Assembly (NCBI GenBank): GCA_001600095.1
Contig: BCIX01000002.1
Location: forward strand, 2,542,001 to 2,606,000
Direction: 5' to 3'
Length of the DNA stretch: 64,000 nucleotides
Source: Bullera alba
Lineage: Eukaryota > Basidiomycota > Tremellomycetes > Tremellales > Bulleraceae
The position numbers and the translations under genes are program-made. Shown here one piece after another: positions 47,028-59,360 of the stretch. Position 1 is the stretch's first letter; every line of letters begins with the position of its first letter. A model generated the notes under the pieces. The model ran no database searches, was not told the DNA's origin, and was given only the letters and a program-made list of their open reading frames with translations.

Positions 47028-47718
47028 ATGTGGCCCTTCAACAGCAACAGCTCGGACGCTCCCGTTGCATCGGCAGAAGCAGGCCCGTCGACCGTCTCCT
47101 CACCTTCGTCAACCGGCCCTATCGCAACTGAGGAACAAACGACACAGCGGTATGAAGCGATGCTCAAAGACGAGATCCGGTATCAGGATAGGCAGTATCC
47201 TACCGTCGAGGAACTGCCCAAGTGCATGAATCTGATGTGAGCCAGCTTCCGCCCTGACGCATCGCTGCGTAAGCTGACGATATTGTCTTAGGGACGAATT
47301 CCTCTCGTGCTACGGTGTGTAGAAGTATCCATTCAATGGCGGCCCGATACTGATATCTGCCAACGTGTAGCCATTGGGCCACAGCTTCGCTCTTTCTACA
47401 GAATTGGTGAACCCCGGGACTGCCGATGGAAATGGCAGGATTTCAAGTACTGCCTCGCCCTAAAATCGGAAGATGAGGAGGATCGTCGGAAACTCTGGGT
47501 CAAGCGAAGAGCAGAGTGGTGGGCTGCCAGACGAGCAGAGGGCAGCTCGGAGGATGTATGGGAGCTCAGAAAGTGGGTGCCTCTACTCCAGCTAGATTCT
47601 CCTTCCTAGTCTGTGCATCGAGCTGATCCTATCGTGTAGAACCCCTCTTACCAACTGGCCACCCCTGTACGATCCGAATGATACGCCTGAGACTCTCTCC
47701 CAAGGTGGCGCCGTATAA
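47028..47718 (+). CDS. DUF3128 / Emi1-like small CHCH-type protein
   Basis: Four exons encode about 170 residues. The N-terminal 45 residues are Ser/Pro/Thr-rich. The conserved part carries KCMNLMDEFLSCYGAIGPQL, then FYRIGEPRDCRWKWQDFKYC, giving a C-x(9)-C and C-x(9)-C pattern like twin-Cys proteins, and then RRKLWVKRRAEWWAARR and SSEDVWELR. This order is typical of yeast Emi1 and relatives, which act in or near mitochondria. The last intron (donor GTGGGT) leads to the ending NWPPLYDPNDTPETLSQ. The exact biochemical role is unknown. Confidence 0.8.
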
Positions 47719-47837
47719 TCTACACGGAGATCCTTGTATTATCACATGCATCAACACATCTCGACACCAGTTATCGGGTCACTTATTCAGCTCGCGTCGC
47801 TCGATCAGAACACCCAAAAGGAGTGTCTCCGATGAAC

Positions 47838-48063
47838 CTACTCCTCGGGCTTGACACCCTCTTTGCCATCGGCACTGGTGGGAGAGTTGCCACCGCTTCC
47901 CTTGCCCTTCTTCGCCTTTGGATTCTGGTTCTTCGGGTCTTTGGCTAGTTGCTCCTGACGCTTCTCCTCCTTCTTGTCCTTCTTCGACTTTTTCTCTTGC
48001 TACAGCAAGAGTGGTCAGTGGAGATAGATCGATCGCTCGATCACTCACTGTGACGTGGCCCAT
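47838..48063 (-). CDS. Tiny lysine-rich protein
   Basis: Two exons, 48063-48049 (15 bases) and about 48001-47838, encode about 60 residues beginning MGHVTQEKKSKKDKKEEKRQ and continuing KDPKNQNPKAKKGKGSGGN and DGKEGVKPEE. Nearly a third of the residues are Lys. The intron has a GTGAGT donor and TGTAG acceptor. Unspliced, the frame runs on as unrelated sequence, so splicing is the better reading. I do not recognise the family; ribosome association would fit the charge but is a guess. Confidence 0.6.
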
Positions 48064-48649
48064 GATGCCTATATATAGGGAGTAGACTTATGGTCTGATA
48101 GGCTCAAAGATGCTGAGAGGATAGGATCAAGGTAGGCTGTTGGTCAGGTCTGCGTTGAGCGGGGGAGGAATTGGCTGGGAGGTGTGTCAAGTTGTTGGTG
48201 GCTGTGGGATCAGAGTTGTGATGGTCATTGGCCCCATGAGGCTACTAGCAAGCTTATATATCTTTCTCGCTGACACGCCCAACTGCTATGCTCCACTGCG
48301 ACGCGTTTACAGCAGCCTTCCGGGATGGTAAGTGACAAAGGATCATGGTTGTACTTTACACCACCCACCTCATGCCGTCTTACTCCAACCTGTAGAAGCG
48401 TCCGGCATATTCGCGATGTGTACTGATACAACTCCTGCTGCAAAAATGTCCATGGAGACAGACCAATGACTCATGGAATCTCGGTCATGCGATGCAATGA
48501 CCAGGGTGAAACGCCAGCTTTGGTATCCTTTGTGCATTTCTCACTTCTAGCTCTTTCTACACGATCACAACAGTATTTCTCTCACGCGTTCCAACCGCCT
48601 TCGCCTCCCCCTTCTCCCGCTCGAAACCCTCCGCGGGTCGTTTGCAAAT
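48064..48649. other. Intergenic interval
   Basis: Promoter of the lysine-rich gene and 3' flank of ARC40, about 590 bases. No gene recognised. Confidence 0.4.
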
Positions 48650-50054
48650 CTACATTTGCAAGTTTCCCATCCTGCCCGCCAGTCCCCCCGGAGCGGGTTT
48701 TCCCGTCACGGGCCAAATGACAAGTCGACCGTCTTTGCCCGCAGTGGAGATCTTGCTCACTTCGCCATTGGATCCCCATTCGTATGCCTCGACCCAGGTG
48801 ATCGAGTTTTGGTGAACAGTCAACAACTGGCCATCACTACCCACGGCAATGACTCCCGCGCCGGTCGACTGGGATCCGCCGCTGGGCTTGGTCTGACCGC
48901 GAGAGTCGGCCGCTTTGAACCTGTTGAAAGCCTCGTTGTTCAGTCGACCAACACCACCACCGCCCGAGGGGACCCTGTTGCCGGTGGCAGTGGGAGTGAG
49001 GGCCTTGCCGGACGTGGCGGAGTCGTCCAAAGAGTGGGAGAGGGACCAACCCTCGGCGGAACCGGTGAACAGGACGGGTTGGCAGTCGTGACCAGCAGCG
49101 ATCAATTGCGACTCGGCGGCGAACGTCAATGCAATGTAAGGCAGACTGGGCAGTCGAACCGAGATGTGCGCAGCGGGAGCTTGACCTGGTGCAGAGGGGT
49201 AGACGATACTGATGGTCGAGTCGTGACTGGCGTATGCTAGGATATCTCCGGATGGAGAGAAAGCGACGTCGTGCACCCATCCTCCGTTGGCACTGGCAAA
49301 CTCTCCGCAGATTGTTCCGAATGGCAGCTTCTCTCCCCAAGCAGTCGGCTCGGGTCTAGTTCACATCAGTCACCGTCTCTACAGAGTAGATGCACTGGAC
49401 TCACTTGGAATCGACACCCTTGGTGAAGCCCGAGAAGACGTATGCCTTCGAGTCGGCAGCTCCCGCAGCGAGCAGGACATTGTTTGGGTGCCAGTCGACG
49501 GCGAGAACGGTGGACCGCAGGGGCTTCTTGATATGCTTTGATACCCACCAGTTGTTCTCCTCGTCAAACGAGCACACGGCAATAGTCCTCGCTCCGCTGC
49601 CGACGGCAAACTTGTCCTCTTTGGGGGACCACTTGACGCAAGTCGCGGCTCTGTTGATACGGAGCAACACGAGAGCGGGCTTCCATCCTTGCTCGGTGGG
49701 CGTCCAGACGTAGGCGTTTCTGTCCTGCGAGCAAGTGACAATTCGGTTGGTCTGTGGTGCCCATGAGATCGCAGTGATGAGCTTGTCGTGCTACAACGGA
49801 GTCAGCACGATAACAAGGACTGACAGTCGCACCGCCTTACCTCGGCTAGGGTTTGCTGCAAGTCCCATCCGTCAGCGCTCTTGGAGTAGATCTGAACCTC
49901 GTTGTTGTTGGGGCTGACAGCGACCTCTATTCAGATACAAATCAGCAAAGATGAATCTACGCTGCGACAGAGCCCACTCACGGGTTCGGTCTGGGCCAAA
50001 GGCAACACCGGTCAATGGACCAAGGGAGAGTTGGTGGACTTCTGGAGCGGACAT
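48650..50054 (-). CDS. ARC40: Arp2/3 complex subunit ARPC1 (WD40)
   Basis: WD-repeat subunit of the Arp2/3 actin nucleator, acting at cortical actin patches in endocytosis. About five exons and close to 400 residues. Begins [19 protein letters not shown], then [20 protein letters not shown] with [46 protein letters not shown], and [19 protein letters not shown]. The loop [18 protein letters not shown] between blades 6 and 7 is the ARPC1 insert that contacts Arp2/3 partners. The last blade ends [15 protein letters not shown]. Confidence 0.93.
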
Positions 50055-50501
50055 GGTTGGAGAGATTGGTGCTGTGAGGACGATAGAGGTATCAGAGAGG
50101 ACTAGCAGTCTACAACTCTGCTTTGCTGTTTAGAGTGTGTGTTATGGTCAAACCTGGCAGTGAGATGTAGCCGCAGGTTATGGCACTGAGGAGGAAGCGC
50201 CCGAGGATGACGACGATCGCGGATATGGCTCTCGGCGCCTAAACCTTGCAAGCGAAGTAGGCTCGCACCGAAAGGGACAAATTAGGCTCCAGCCGTCGTC
50301 GCGTCCGCTGGGTTCCGCGTCCGCGACATCGCGACGACCTAACGACACAATAACGACAACATCTTGCCAGCATCGCGATCTGCAAGGCGCAAGCGACCTG
50401 CAATCTGCATCTGCAATCGAGAGTCGATACTCAAGCTACCGGTTCTCGTCCACTCAGACACACACGACTGCTTTGTCACACGTCAGCAACTCTCGTTCGG
50501 C

Positions 50502-52199
50502 ATGGTCCATGTCGACCTCATCGAGCTTCCGAGGGAGATCCTCAGCAACATTGCAGGACATCTCGACGTCCCATCCGCACGATCACTCGCGCTCACATGT
50601 CGGAGTCTCCAAGAAGTCGCCGAGGCAAAGATTTGGGAACGTATCGCGGTCAAGGCAACGGAATCTGACTTTAAGTTCGACGAGGACCAATTCCATGAAG
50701 ATCTGTGGAGCGAATGCATGGAAGTCGTCACTCTTCTGTCACCCCCGAACACGAGCCCAGGCAGTCAGATCCCTCTCGCTACACGTCTATCGCAACATGT
50801 CCGAGATATCTTGGACACTCATGAATATGGTCTCTGCCAACCTGACGATGTTTCGTGTGGTTCTTGTTACACACCCATTTTCGGACGTTGTATCCGAAGT
50901 TTGCCATACTTTGCAGAACACCAAAAGGATGTCAAAGGTCACCGAGGCGTCTACTATCGCCCACGCTCCATCCGTGGCCGAATACCTATCAGCATTTCTC
51001 TCCCTCATACCGAATGTCGAGAAGTTGAGATTGACAGTAGGCTTGGCGCGCGGACAGGAGGCGGTGTGGGGCTGGACGAGACGACCAGTGTCATACCTCG
51101 AAGGGCATCACGAGCTACATGCCTACAGAGATAAAGACGAGGAGATTCTGCCAGAGGGCGAGGACTACGCGACGAGGATCGACCCGAAAGCGACGCTCAA
51201 ACGCTTGCAGCGTCTGGCACTAAAGATTTGTTTCGCCCATTTGCGTCAAATGACCGTCATTCTCAATCACACTTCTTCCACCGTCACCTATCTCACACTC
51301 AACTGCACGGAAAAGTACCCCGATATCGAAAAGGCAGCTGGCTCCGATGGTTCACTGATCAACGGGATGCTCAAGGCCGTCCGATCTATGGAGAATCTAA
51401 CCACATTGCACTGGTATATCCGCCAAACCTTGTCCCCAGGAGACTTTGGCAGGAAAAACGTACAAAGAATGCTGCTCAGGATGTGCAGCATGGACGGCCC
51501 GGGCTTGGAAAATCTTAGAAATCTGGTTGTTCCTGGGGTTATCAAATCGGAAGTTGAAACGTATCTTGAGGTAGGTGTCACGCAGACATCTTATAATGAT
51601 CATACCTTCCGAGTTTCTGACTGACGCCATTATTGTCATGATCATAGATGTCCGCCATACCCGCCGTGGCGAGTCTGGAAGAGATCATCATACCGTGCCG
51701 GACGCCCGATTGGGACCCGATAGTTGCCTGCAGCAGCTGGGCTCAGCGACCACCTTCAAGATCTGATTTGTCTTCCACCACGATACGAAACCTTAGACGA
51801 TGTCCACACCTCGGTACAGTCATCTGGTCGGCCACTTCGGATCCACAACGGGACCCCACCACCTGGTGTAGTCAAAGGATCAATGGGGCGATTATCCGAT
51901 CGTACACGAACGGCGTGGACGAAATGGTCCACGTCCGCCGCTCGGAGCTGTTTCACGTGGAAGGCCCCGCGTACCACTCCTCGAGCAGATTCGAAGAAGC
52001 GTCACATGTGTGCGATGGGCAGGATGACCATCGATGGATGGATCAGACGGACTTTGGAGGCAAGGTCGTCCCCCTCCGGATCTTGGATGAGATTTACTAC
52101 GAGATGCTAGGAGAGGAGAGGACATGGATGACACCAGGCAGAGATCTGGAGTTGCCAGACGAGGCTTGGGCACTGCTGCGGACCATAAAGAAGGGGTAG
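50502..52199 (+). pseudogene. F1: F-box protein paralogue with a frameshift
   Basis: F-box proteins tether substrates to SCF ubiquitin ligases. F1 starts at ATG 50502 with a clear F-box (LIELPREILSNIAGHLDV, ARSLALTCRSL). The frame reads on to HVRDILD and then must change frame near 50815 to continue as LMNMVSANLTMF, aligned with the same region in F2 (DILDLIGPSLTELHIE). From there it is open to the intron at about 51571-51648, and exon 2 carries the shared C-terminal module (WSATSDPQRDPTTWCSQRIN, RTWMTPGRDLELPDEAW). No GT-AG intron explains the jump. Either a real one-base indel or a sequence error. Confidence 0.65.
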
Positions 52200-52706
52200 A
52201 GCGTGACCATGTCCGATGGACGCTGCGCCAAGTGATATACTGTCTATGCAGAGCAGTTTCAGTCAAGCCTGAGTAGAAGCTTCCTGACAGTAGAGTCGCA
52301 ACGGGTCGACAGCAGCCGCAGCCGAGATCGAAAGTCCGCAATATTAAGCTGTCTGCGACTCTGCATCCATTTCATCCGCGGACTTCTGGCGCACCTGGTC
52401 GATCTGGTCTGCGCGACAAGGTCGCGGTTGAATTGCGGAAAAGTGGATTGCGGAACGGTGCACAACCAGGCAATTAGAGACGCCTAACCCCCCGCAGATA
52501 TCTAGGCTTCTCAGACAAGCCCTTTAGGCATGTGCAATCGCTATCCGATCCGCGCTCGACTCTCTCAGCTCCTGGCTGAGTTTGGCGACCTTGTCTGAAT
52601 GCTTGACCACTTGTTGATTGCTTGTTGACCACCCTGCTTGCTGCCCGATGCACCTTGTCACAATACACTGGTCCTCGCTGTCACTCTCGTCTCCACCGTC
52701 CTCCTC

Positions 52707-54322
52707 ATGCTCGCCGAACTGCCACTGGAGATCCTCGACTCCATAGCTCAACACCTCGACCTACCTTCGGCTCGAGCGCTCGCGTTGACATGTCACGCAA
52801 CCAGAAAAGCCGCGGAAACCATCATCTGGACCAATGTCATCTGTGATCTAAACTACGATGAGCTATCACATCTATATGATGATGACCAGGACATCCTGGA
52901 AGAGTGGACAGAGATATTGACGTCAAAGTACCAGCTTGCCGCAGATGCCCTCTCCAGCTATCCGCCTCGGAAACTGGCCGCCAGGTACTTCAAATTGGGC
53001 GTCACTCCGGATCTGGGGCATACTCCAAGAGACATTCTGGACTTGATTGGACCTTCATTGACTGAGCTTCACATCGAAACGTATTGGGACGAAACCGCGA
53101 CCTCCAGGGGCCTCGTTCCCCGCTTGAACTCTCTGTATGACACCGATCGGAGGTTCCCTCGAATGGAAGGAGTGACCCAAGCTTCCGCTCATTTCGCCAT
53201 TCCTCACATCGGTCAGCACCTGTCGACCTTCTTTCTCAGCGTGCCAAATGTCGAACAATTGAAGCTGGTCATATGCCAATGGCCCCGTGGTGATACATCC
53301 GAATTCGTGTCGAGTCGAGATACCCCAATACAGCCCACCGCAAAACTCGACCGGTTGTCACACTTGAGTTTGGACATCGATCTCGCGGATGTTGAAGCCT
53401 TAGACATGATCTTGAAGCACACCATGTGCACAGTCACCCATCTCACCCTCTTCAGGGAATATGAACTCAATGCAGCACGGGGAGGAGAGGAGAGTGATGA
53501 TGAGATTGTCGGGGCATCTCGCTCTGATCTGATTTTGGAGACTATCCGGTCCATGGAGCATCTCGTCTACCTGGAGTGGTACCTTGACGTCGATGTCGAA
53601 ATTGCTATCCACAAGCTGTATAAGATGTGCGACAAGTTTCCGGGGCCAGGATTGCCGAAACTCAAGACACTGGTGATGAGATCGATTGCATATTCGGAAG
53701 AGGATACGGACATACATGTGGGTGGATATTCGATCCAGATGTGTACTCGACTGATGATTGCCGTGATATGTAACAGGACTTTTTGATTCCCAGGGTACAC
53801 AATCTGGAGGAGGTCATCAATCCATGTCGGACAGAGCAATGGCAAGGCACGGAGACGCATCCGAGCCGGGCAACTATGGCAGACTCCGACGGCCTTATTC
53901 CCGCTCACACCGTGGACCGGCTCAGGGAATGCCTGAAGTTCGGCACAATCATCTTCTCCGCTACTTCGGATCCTGATCGCAACCCATCCACCTGGTGTCA
54001 CAAGAGAATCAATGGTTCGATCATCCGGTCTTACAGCAACGGTGTTGATGACATGTTTCACATTCGCCGACTAGAATTGCTCAACGTCGATCCAAAGCTG
54101 TATGATGAGTACGACCCAGAATTCACGTACGAGTGTGATGGAGGCACGGATCATGTATGGAAGGATCAGACCTACTTTGAAGGAAGGGAAGTCCCGATAC
54201 CAATCTTGGACCAGATCTACCAGATGATCGGAGAGAAGAGGACGTGGAGTACGCCGGGTAGAGGACTGAAGCTGCCAGATGAGGCTTGGACTTTGTTGAA
54301 GAAGGCTAGGGAGGAGATGTAG
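52707..54322 (+). CDS. F2: F-box protein, intact paralogue
   Basis: Putative SCF substrate-recognition protein of about 520 residues. Exon 1 from ATG 52707 holds the F-box (MLAELPLEILDSIAQHLDL) and a leucine-rich, weakly repetitive middle (RLSHLSLDIDLADVEALDM, MEHLVYLEWYLDVDVEI). The intron near 53719-53783 (GTGGGT...AACAG) joins EDTDIH to DFLIPRVHNLEEVINPC. The C-terminal module follows: GTIIFSATSDPDRNPSTWC, KRINGSIIRSYSNGVDDMF, MIGEKRTWSTPGRGLKLP, DEAWTLL. This module is shared by all members here; I do not recognise it as a named domain. No break found. Confidence 0.82.
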
Positions 54323-55219
54323 GGGAAAGCCAGAGAGGGCAGACCGGGCTGTCATACATACCAGTCGGACAAAGGCAACTCGGGCTAAGTCGATCGGAGC
54401 GTACCTACCTACTGTCACAGTAGTACATATCAGAGGGCAACACTTGACCTATTTCAGCAGCGTCTGGTGGAATGCCGCAGTCGGAAGCTAGTGGCTTTCA
54501 TAGGTGACCTCATAAGCATGTCTGCAAACAGGTCTTTGTCACCATCATCATGCGTTGCTCCTTCGAAGCTCCACACCGTCATAGGTCGCCTACCCGCACC
54601 CTGATCGCCTTTGCTTGTCGATCAAGATCTGTCCAAGCACTCGCGATCATCATCTCGCTCGGCGAGTTTTGATACAGTTGCTAGTTTCACTGGTAGGACA
54701 GTAGCACTCTAGTACGCTTCGACTCCTACCCGAGCCAGCTCCACGACTGTCGTTCTCCAGCTCGTGCTTTGTCGGCTTGGTATCAGGTACGAGAAAGACC
54801 GGACAAATGGTGCCGCCCGAGCAAAGGAGTGGATTTGGATTTCATCCTCGGACTCCTGGCGCAGTCACTGTTGGCGAGAAGTCCGAGGATGGATCGCCGG
54901 CAAATCAGTGACACACAACTTGGGTTCTACAGACGCCTACAAATGAGTCGTTAGAAGGCGGGCGAGATTCGAGTCATAGGCGCCCTCGATCGGACGCGAC
55001 TCATCTCCTCTATCGGCTTGGGTTGGGCTTGGGTATAGCTAACCGCTACTGATCAGCTCTTTGACTGCCACATATCGTACGCCCATACGCTCACTGCAGA
55101 TCGACCTTACGATAACCGGGGATCCAAGCGGAGCGATCATCAACGCATACCAGCATCTACCCAGCTGTCCACGGTGTTACAGCAAGACACTGGTCTTTGC
55201 GATATCTGCGCAGTTCGCC
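54323..55219. other. Intergenic interval between F2 and F3
   Basis: About 900 bases. Open frames near 54764-54954 have no family resemblance. No fragment of another F-box copy recognised. Confidence 0.4.
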
Positions 55220-56854
55220 ATGTTGGTCGATCTACCACAGGAGATACTCGATTCTATCGCTCTGCACCTCGATCTGCCTTCGGCTCGATCTCTCGCGTTG
55301 ACGTGTCAGGCCACTAGGAAAGCTGCGGAGGCGATCATATGGTCCGACATCGCATGTACGTGGGACTATGAAGAAAACTACCCATATATAGACGGACCCG
55401 ATTTCCCGGCAGTTCAGATCGTGGCGTCAAGATACGAGCGTTGCGCCCATGCATTCAAGAGCTATCCACCTCGAAGACAGGCTGTCAGATATGCCAAACT
55501 GGGTATAAATCGATACCTGGATGATATGCCCAGAAGGCTTTTGGAGGACGTTGGACCTTCATTACATCGGCTCGACATCGAAACGACACATGAGAACTTG
55601 CAGGAGGATTCCAAACATCGCCTATCATGCCTGGAAGCGCTATATAGAGGTATGAGAAAGCTCGCTCGTATGGAAGGAGTGGTCAAAGCCTCCACGCATA
55701 TCGGCCTCCGTCGCCTAGGAGAGAACCTGATAAAGTTCCTCAACAGCATACCGAATGTCGAACAACTGAGTCTGGTCATATGTCAAGAACCGGAGGCTGA
55801 GGAAGACGTGGATGAACTCGACTCCGAAAACTTTGTGTGGTCGGCAAAACCCACTCGCTTGACGCATCTGGAGGTGGACGTCGATCTCACGCACGGGGAA
55901 CACTTGGAGATGATCTTGCAGTACACGATGTTCACCGTCACCCATCTCAGCCTGGTCAGACCGATAGAGCTGTACGAATTGCGAGATTACTGGGATGACG
56001 ACGATGACAATGACAACGACTACGACATCAACGACGAGACCGACGACTCTTGCTCCGATCATGTGCTAGAGACTATCCGGTCTATGGATCACCTTGTTTG
56101 CCTGGAGTGGTATCCCAGTCTCAAACATGCGAAACATCGCCTGTATAGGATGTGCAACATGGATGGACCGGGATTGTCAAAGCTCAAGACTTTGGTGATG
56201 GGAGTGACTGTGAGAACGGAAGGGGAGACGTTTATCGAGGTGCGTAGTCTTTGATGCAGCGGTGTAACAAAACTGACGGATTGAACGCGGCAGAGCTTCT
56301 CGATCCCCTGGGTATCCACTCTGGAGGAGATCATACTGCCATGTCGGACGGGAAAATGGCATGCCAAGGTGACCCCTCCGAGTTGGGCGAACGTGCCACC
56401 TCCTCGGGGTCTTATCGCTTCTTCCACCGTAGAGCAACTCAGGTTATGTCCCAAGCTCGGTACCGTCATCTTCTCCGCCTCTTCGGATCCCGAACGTGAC
56501 CCATCTACCTGGTGTGACAAGAGAATCAACGGTGCCATCATCCGGTCCTATACCAATGGTGCTGACGAGATGTTCCACGTCCGTCGGCTGGAACTGCTCA
56601 AATGCGATCCGAAGCTGTACGACAATTACGACCCAGAATCAATGCACCTTTGCGATGGCGGTAAGGATCATCAATGGATGGATCAGACCTACTTTGAGGG
56701 GATGCGGGTGCCCATGCCAGTGTTGGACAAGATTTACAAGATGATCGGGGAGAAGAGGTCGTGGAGTACGCCGGGGAGGAACTTGGAATTGCCGGATGAG
56801 GCTTGGGCAGCACTGAAGAGGGGAAAGAAGAAGGCGATGAGGCATCACGGATGA
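55220..56854 (+). CDS. F3: F-box protein, intact paralogue
   Basis: Close paralogue of F2. The F-box is MLVDLPQEILDSIALHLDL and ARSLALTCQATRKAAEAIIW. The middle carries PRRLLEDVGPSLHRLDIET, FLNSIPNVEQLSLVIC and an Asp/Asn-rich insert (DDDDDNDNDYDINDE). The intron near 56239-56293 (GTGCGT...GGCAG) joins ETFIE to SFSIPWVSTLEEIILPC. The C-terminal module reads GTVIFSASSDPERDPSTWC, KRINGAIIRSYTNGADEMF, MIGEKRSWSTPGRNLELPD. About 525 residues; no frameshift seen. Confidence 0.82.
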
Positions 56855-57148
56855 GTCTGGAGCACTGCTTGTCAAGTCAATCCATATGTATTCCCTATGC
56901 CATCGAATGTCCGTATGGCTCACTCAGCACCTCGACTAGACGCACCGTCGCTCGGCCCGTCGGTGCATTCTGGTCACGTGGGAGATGGCCCGGCTAATCG
57001 CTTTTCCCGATCTGTCCGGTGAGCCGGTGACTTGCGGTGACTGCTTCCTGCACTGTTAAACAACGCCGAGCATGACTGGAGCAGGTGTTCCTCTAACTAG
57101 CTAGCTAGGCGATCATTGACTTACAGCTGTTGATTACAGCAGCTCGCG

Positions 57149-59031
57149 ATGAGTCAGGCTCAATCACTCCATCTGCCGAAGTGCAGTCTCTTCGACTACC
57201 TCTTTCCGCCCGCCGGCTTGAACACCGGGTACAAGGCGCCCAACCCCAAACGACCCGCTTTCATCGATGGACTCAATGGCCGGACGGTGACGAGGCACGA
57301 GGTGTATGAGCAGGCGAGAAAGCTTGGGGGCGGCTTGAGGAAATTGGGGATGCAGAAGGATGATGTGGCCTTGATCACGGGATACAACTCGCTGGAATGG
57401 CTGAACGCCTTGTTCGGATCCCATGCCGCCGGTCTGAAAGTCTCGCCGGCGAGCTATGGCTAGTGAGTAGATCTCCCTTGTATGTCGTCGTTCAATGTTC
57501 TGGCTGACGTCCGGTGGAGCACGCCCGGGGAACTGCTGCATCAGTTGACAGACTCCACCGCCTCCTTGGTCTTCGTCGATCCAGCCTTGCTGCTCAATCT
57601 CCAAAAGACATTGGCACTCCCTGGAGCACCGAAGCTTCCGAAATCACGCATCGTCCTTCTATGCCCTCCATCAGCTCGGCCAGCAGAATTCAAAGACTAC
57701 AAGTGCGTGCAGGAAGTATGGGCTGAACCGATCGAGATTCAACATGTGAGGCCGGGAGAGGAACACAACGGAGCCGTTTTATGCTATTCGTCCGGTACCA
57801 CGGGTAAAGCCAAGGGTGTCGAGACTACGCATTACAACTTGACAAGTCAGCTACAAGCCTTAAACCTGGTGATCGAACCTTTGGAAGAGGAAAAGGATGT
57901 AGCTCTGGGTGTACTGCCCTTCGCTCACATGTACCTGTTCTCCACTGGGATTGTAAGTAGGCGAGGGTCAACAGCGGAGCAGGAACAAGGCTTATCCAGA
58001 CTTCCAGCTACAGACTCTCACTGTTGGGGTGCCGATGGTAGTCCTCCCTCGCTTCAATCACGTTACCATGCTGGAAGCAGTACAGAAGTACAAGATCACC
58101 TGGGGACTGATCGTACCTCCCATTTTGATCTCATTGCTCAATACCGACACTAGCGCCTACGACACATCCTCTCTTCGCGCCCTCATGTCCGCTGCGGCCC
58201 CCTTAGGACCCGAGGTCCAACAAGCATTCCAGGATCGATTCAAAGTGCAAGTCACACAGGCATATGGATTAACCGAGACATCCCCAATCTCGCACATCAT
58301 GAATGTGAAAGAAGCAGCCACACATCCAGGTCAGATCGGTCGGCTCGTACCGACTTTCGAGGCAAGACTGGTGTCTGTAGATGGACCGACAGATAAAGAT
58401 GTCGAGAAGGGAGAGCTGTGGCTGAAAGGACCAAGTGTGATGAAGGGGTATTGGCGGAATCCAACGGCAACAGAGAACACTTTCGCCAAGGGTCGCTGGT
58501 TCAAGACTGGTGATGTTGCCATTGTCGACAAGGACGGTTACTATACGTGAGTAACTCGACATATAACTATGACTCTCACACTGACGTGTTGTGTACAGTA
58601 TCGTCGATAGAGTGAAGGAGTTGATCAAGTACAAGGGCTATCAAGGCAGGTCATTCGAAATGTCACTTTACAGCTGGTTTACTGATCATCTCCTAGTGCC
58701 TCCTGCCGAGCTGGAAGCCCTTCTGCTCAGTTACGACAAGGTTGCCGATACCGCCGTCATCGGCATCAACTCCGCTTCGCAGGGAACCGAGCTTCCTAGA
58801 GCCTATGTCGTGCCCAAAGCCCCTCTGGAATCGCTTGATTCGGCTCAAAGAGCTGCGCTATCGAAGGAGATTGCCGACTGGATCTCGACTCGGGTAGCAA
58901 GCTACAAGCGACTCAGAGGGGGAGTGATCTTGATAGAGGCGATACCGAAGTCGCCAAGCGGTAAGATTCTGAGGAAGGATTTGAGAGTGCTGGCAGAGAA
59001 GGACAACACGGCAGAGCGAGCCAAACTATGA
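57149..59031 (+). CDS. 4-coumarate-CoA-ligase-like acyl-CoA synthetase, peroxisomal
   Basis: ANL-superfamily enzyme that adenylates a carboxylic acid and transfers it to CoA. Five exons give about 550 residues. Motifs in order: LCYSSGTTGKAKGVETTHYN (phosphate-binding loop), AYGLTETSPISH, WFKTGDVAIVDKDGYY, DRVKELIKYKGYQ and PKSPSGKILRKDLR with the catalytic lysine. The C-terminus ends AKL, an accepted variant of the peroxisomal PTS1 signal. The substrate cannot be read from sequence; medium-chain or aromatic acids are usual for this group. It stands alone between the F-box copies and shows no damage. Confidence 0.9.
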
Positions 59032-59360
59032 GGGCAAAGCAAGGGGAGACGTTGTAAAATTCAAACAGGAGCACAAGGGCCCGGCGAGTCGACGATGCGA
59101 GGACTATGCATGTGTGAGAAGCGACAGCCGCTATCTGCGATGCCGCGGCTCCCAAAGCGTGGCTGCTGAGTCACACGCATGTTCTCTCGCGCTGCGAAAC
59201 AGTACCTTGACCAGTCACCAAAGCACGACCGGCTTCTACCGGCTCCCTCCCTCTTCCTGCCATCATGGAGTGTCATAGACGTTGCTGCATCTTTACTAGA
59301 TACATTTGTACTAGATGTCTTTCTGTCGCCAGCTCTCCAGCACAATCCCAGTGGATCCTC

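Noticed and set aside
53719..53783. Later CCCAG acceptor for the F2 intron
   Set aside because: Using AACAG instead restores DFLIPRVHNLEEV, which aligns with SFSIPWVSTLEEI of F3; the later site would drop these residues.
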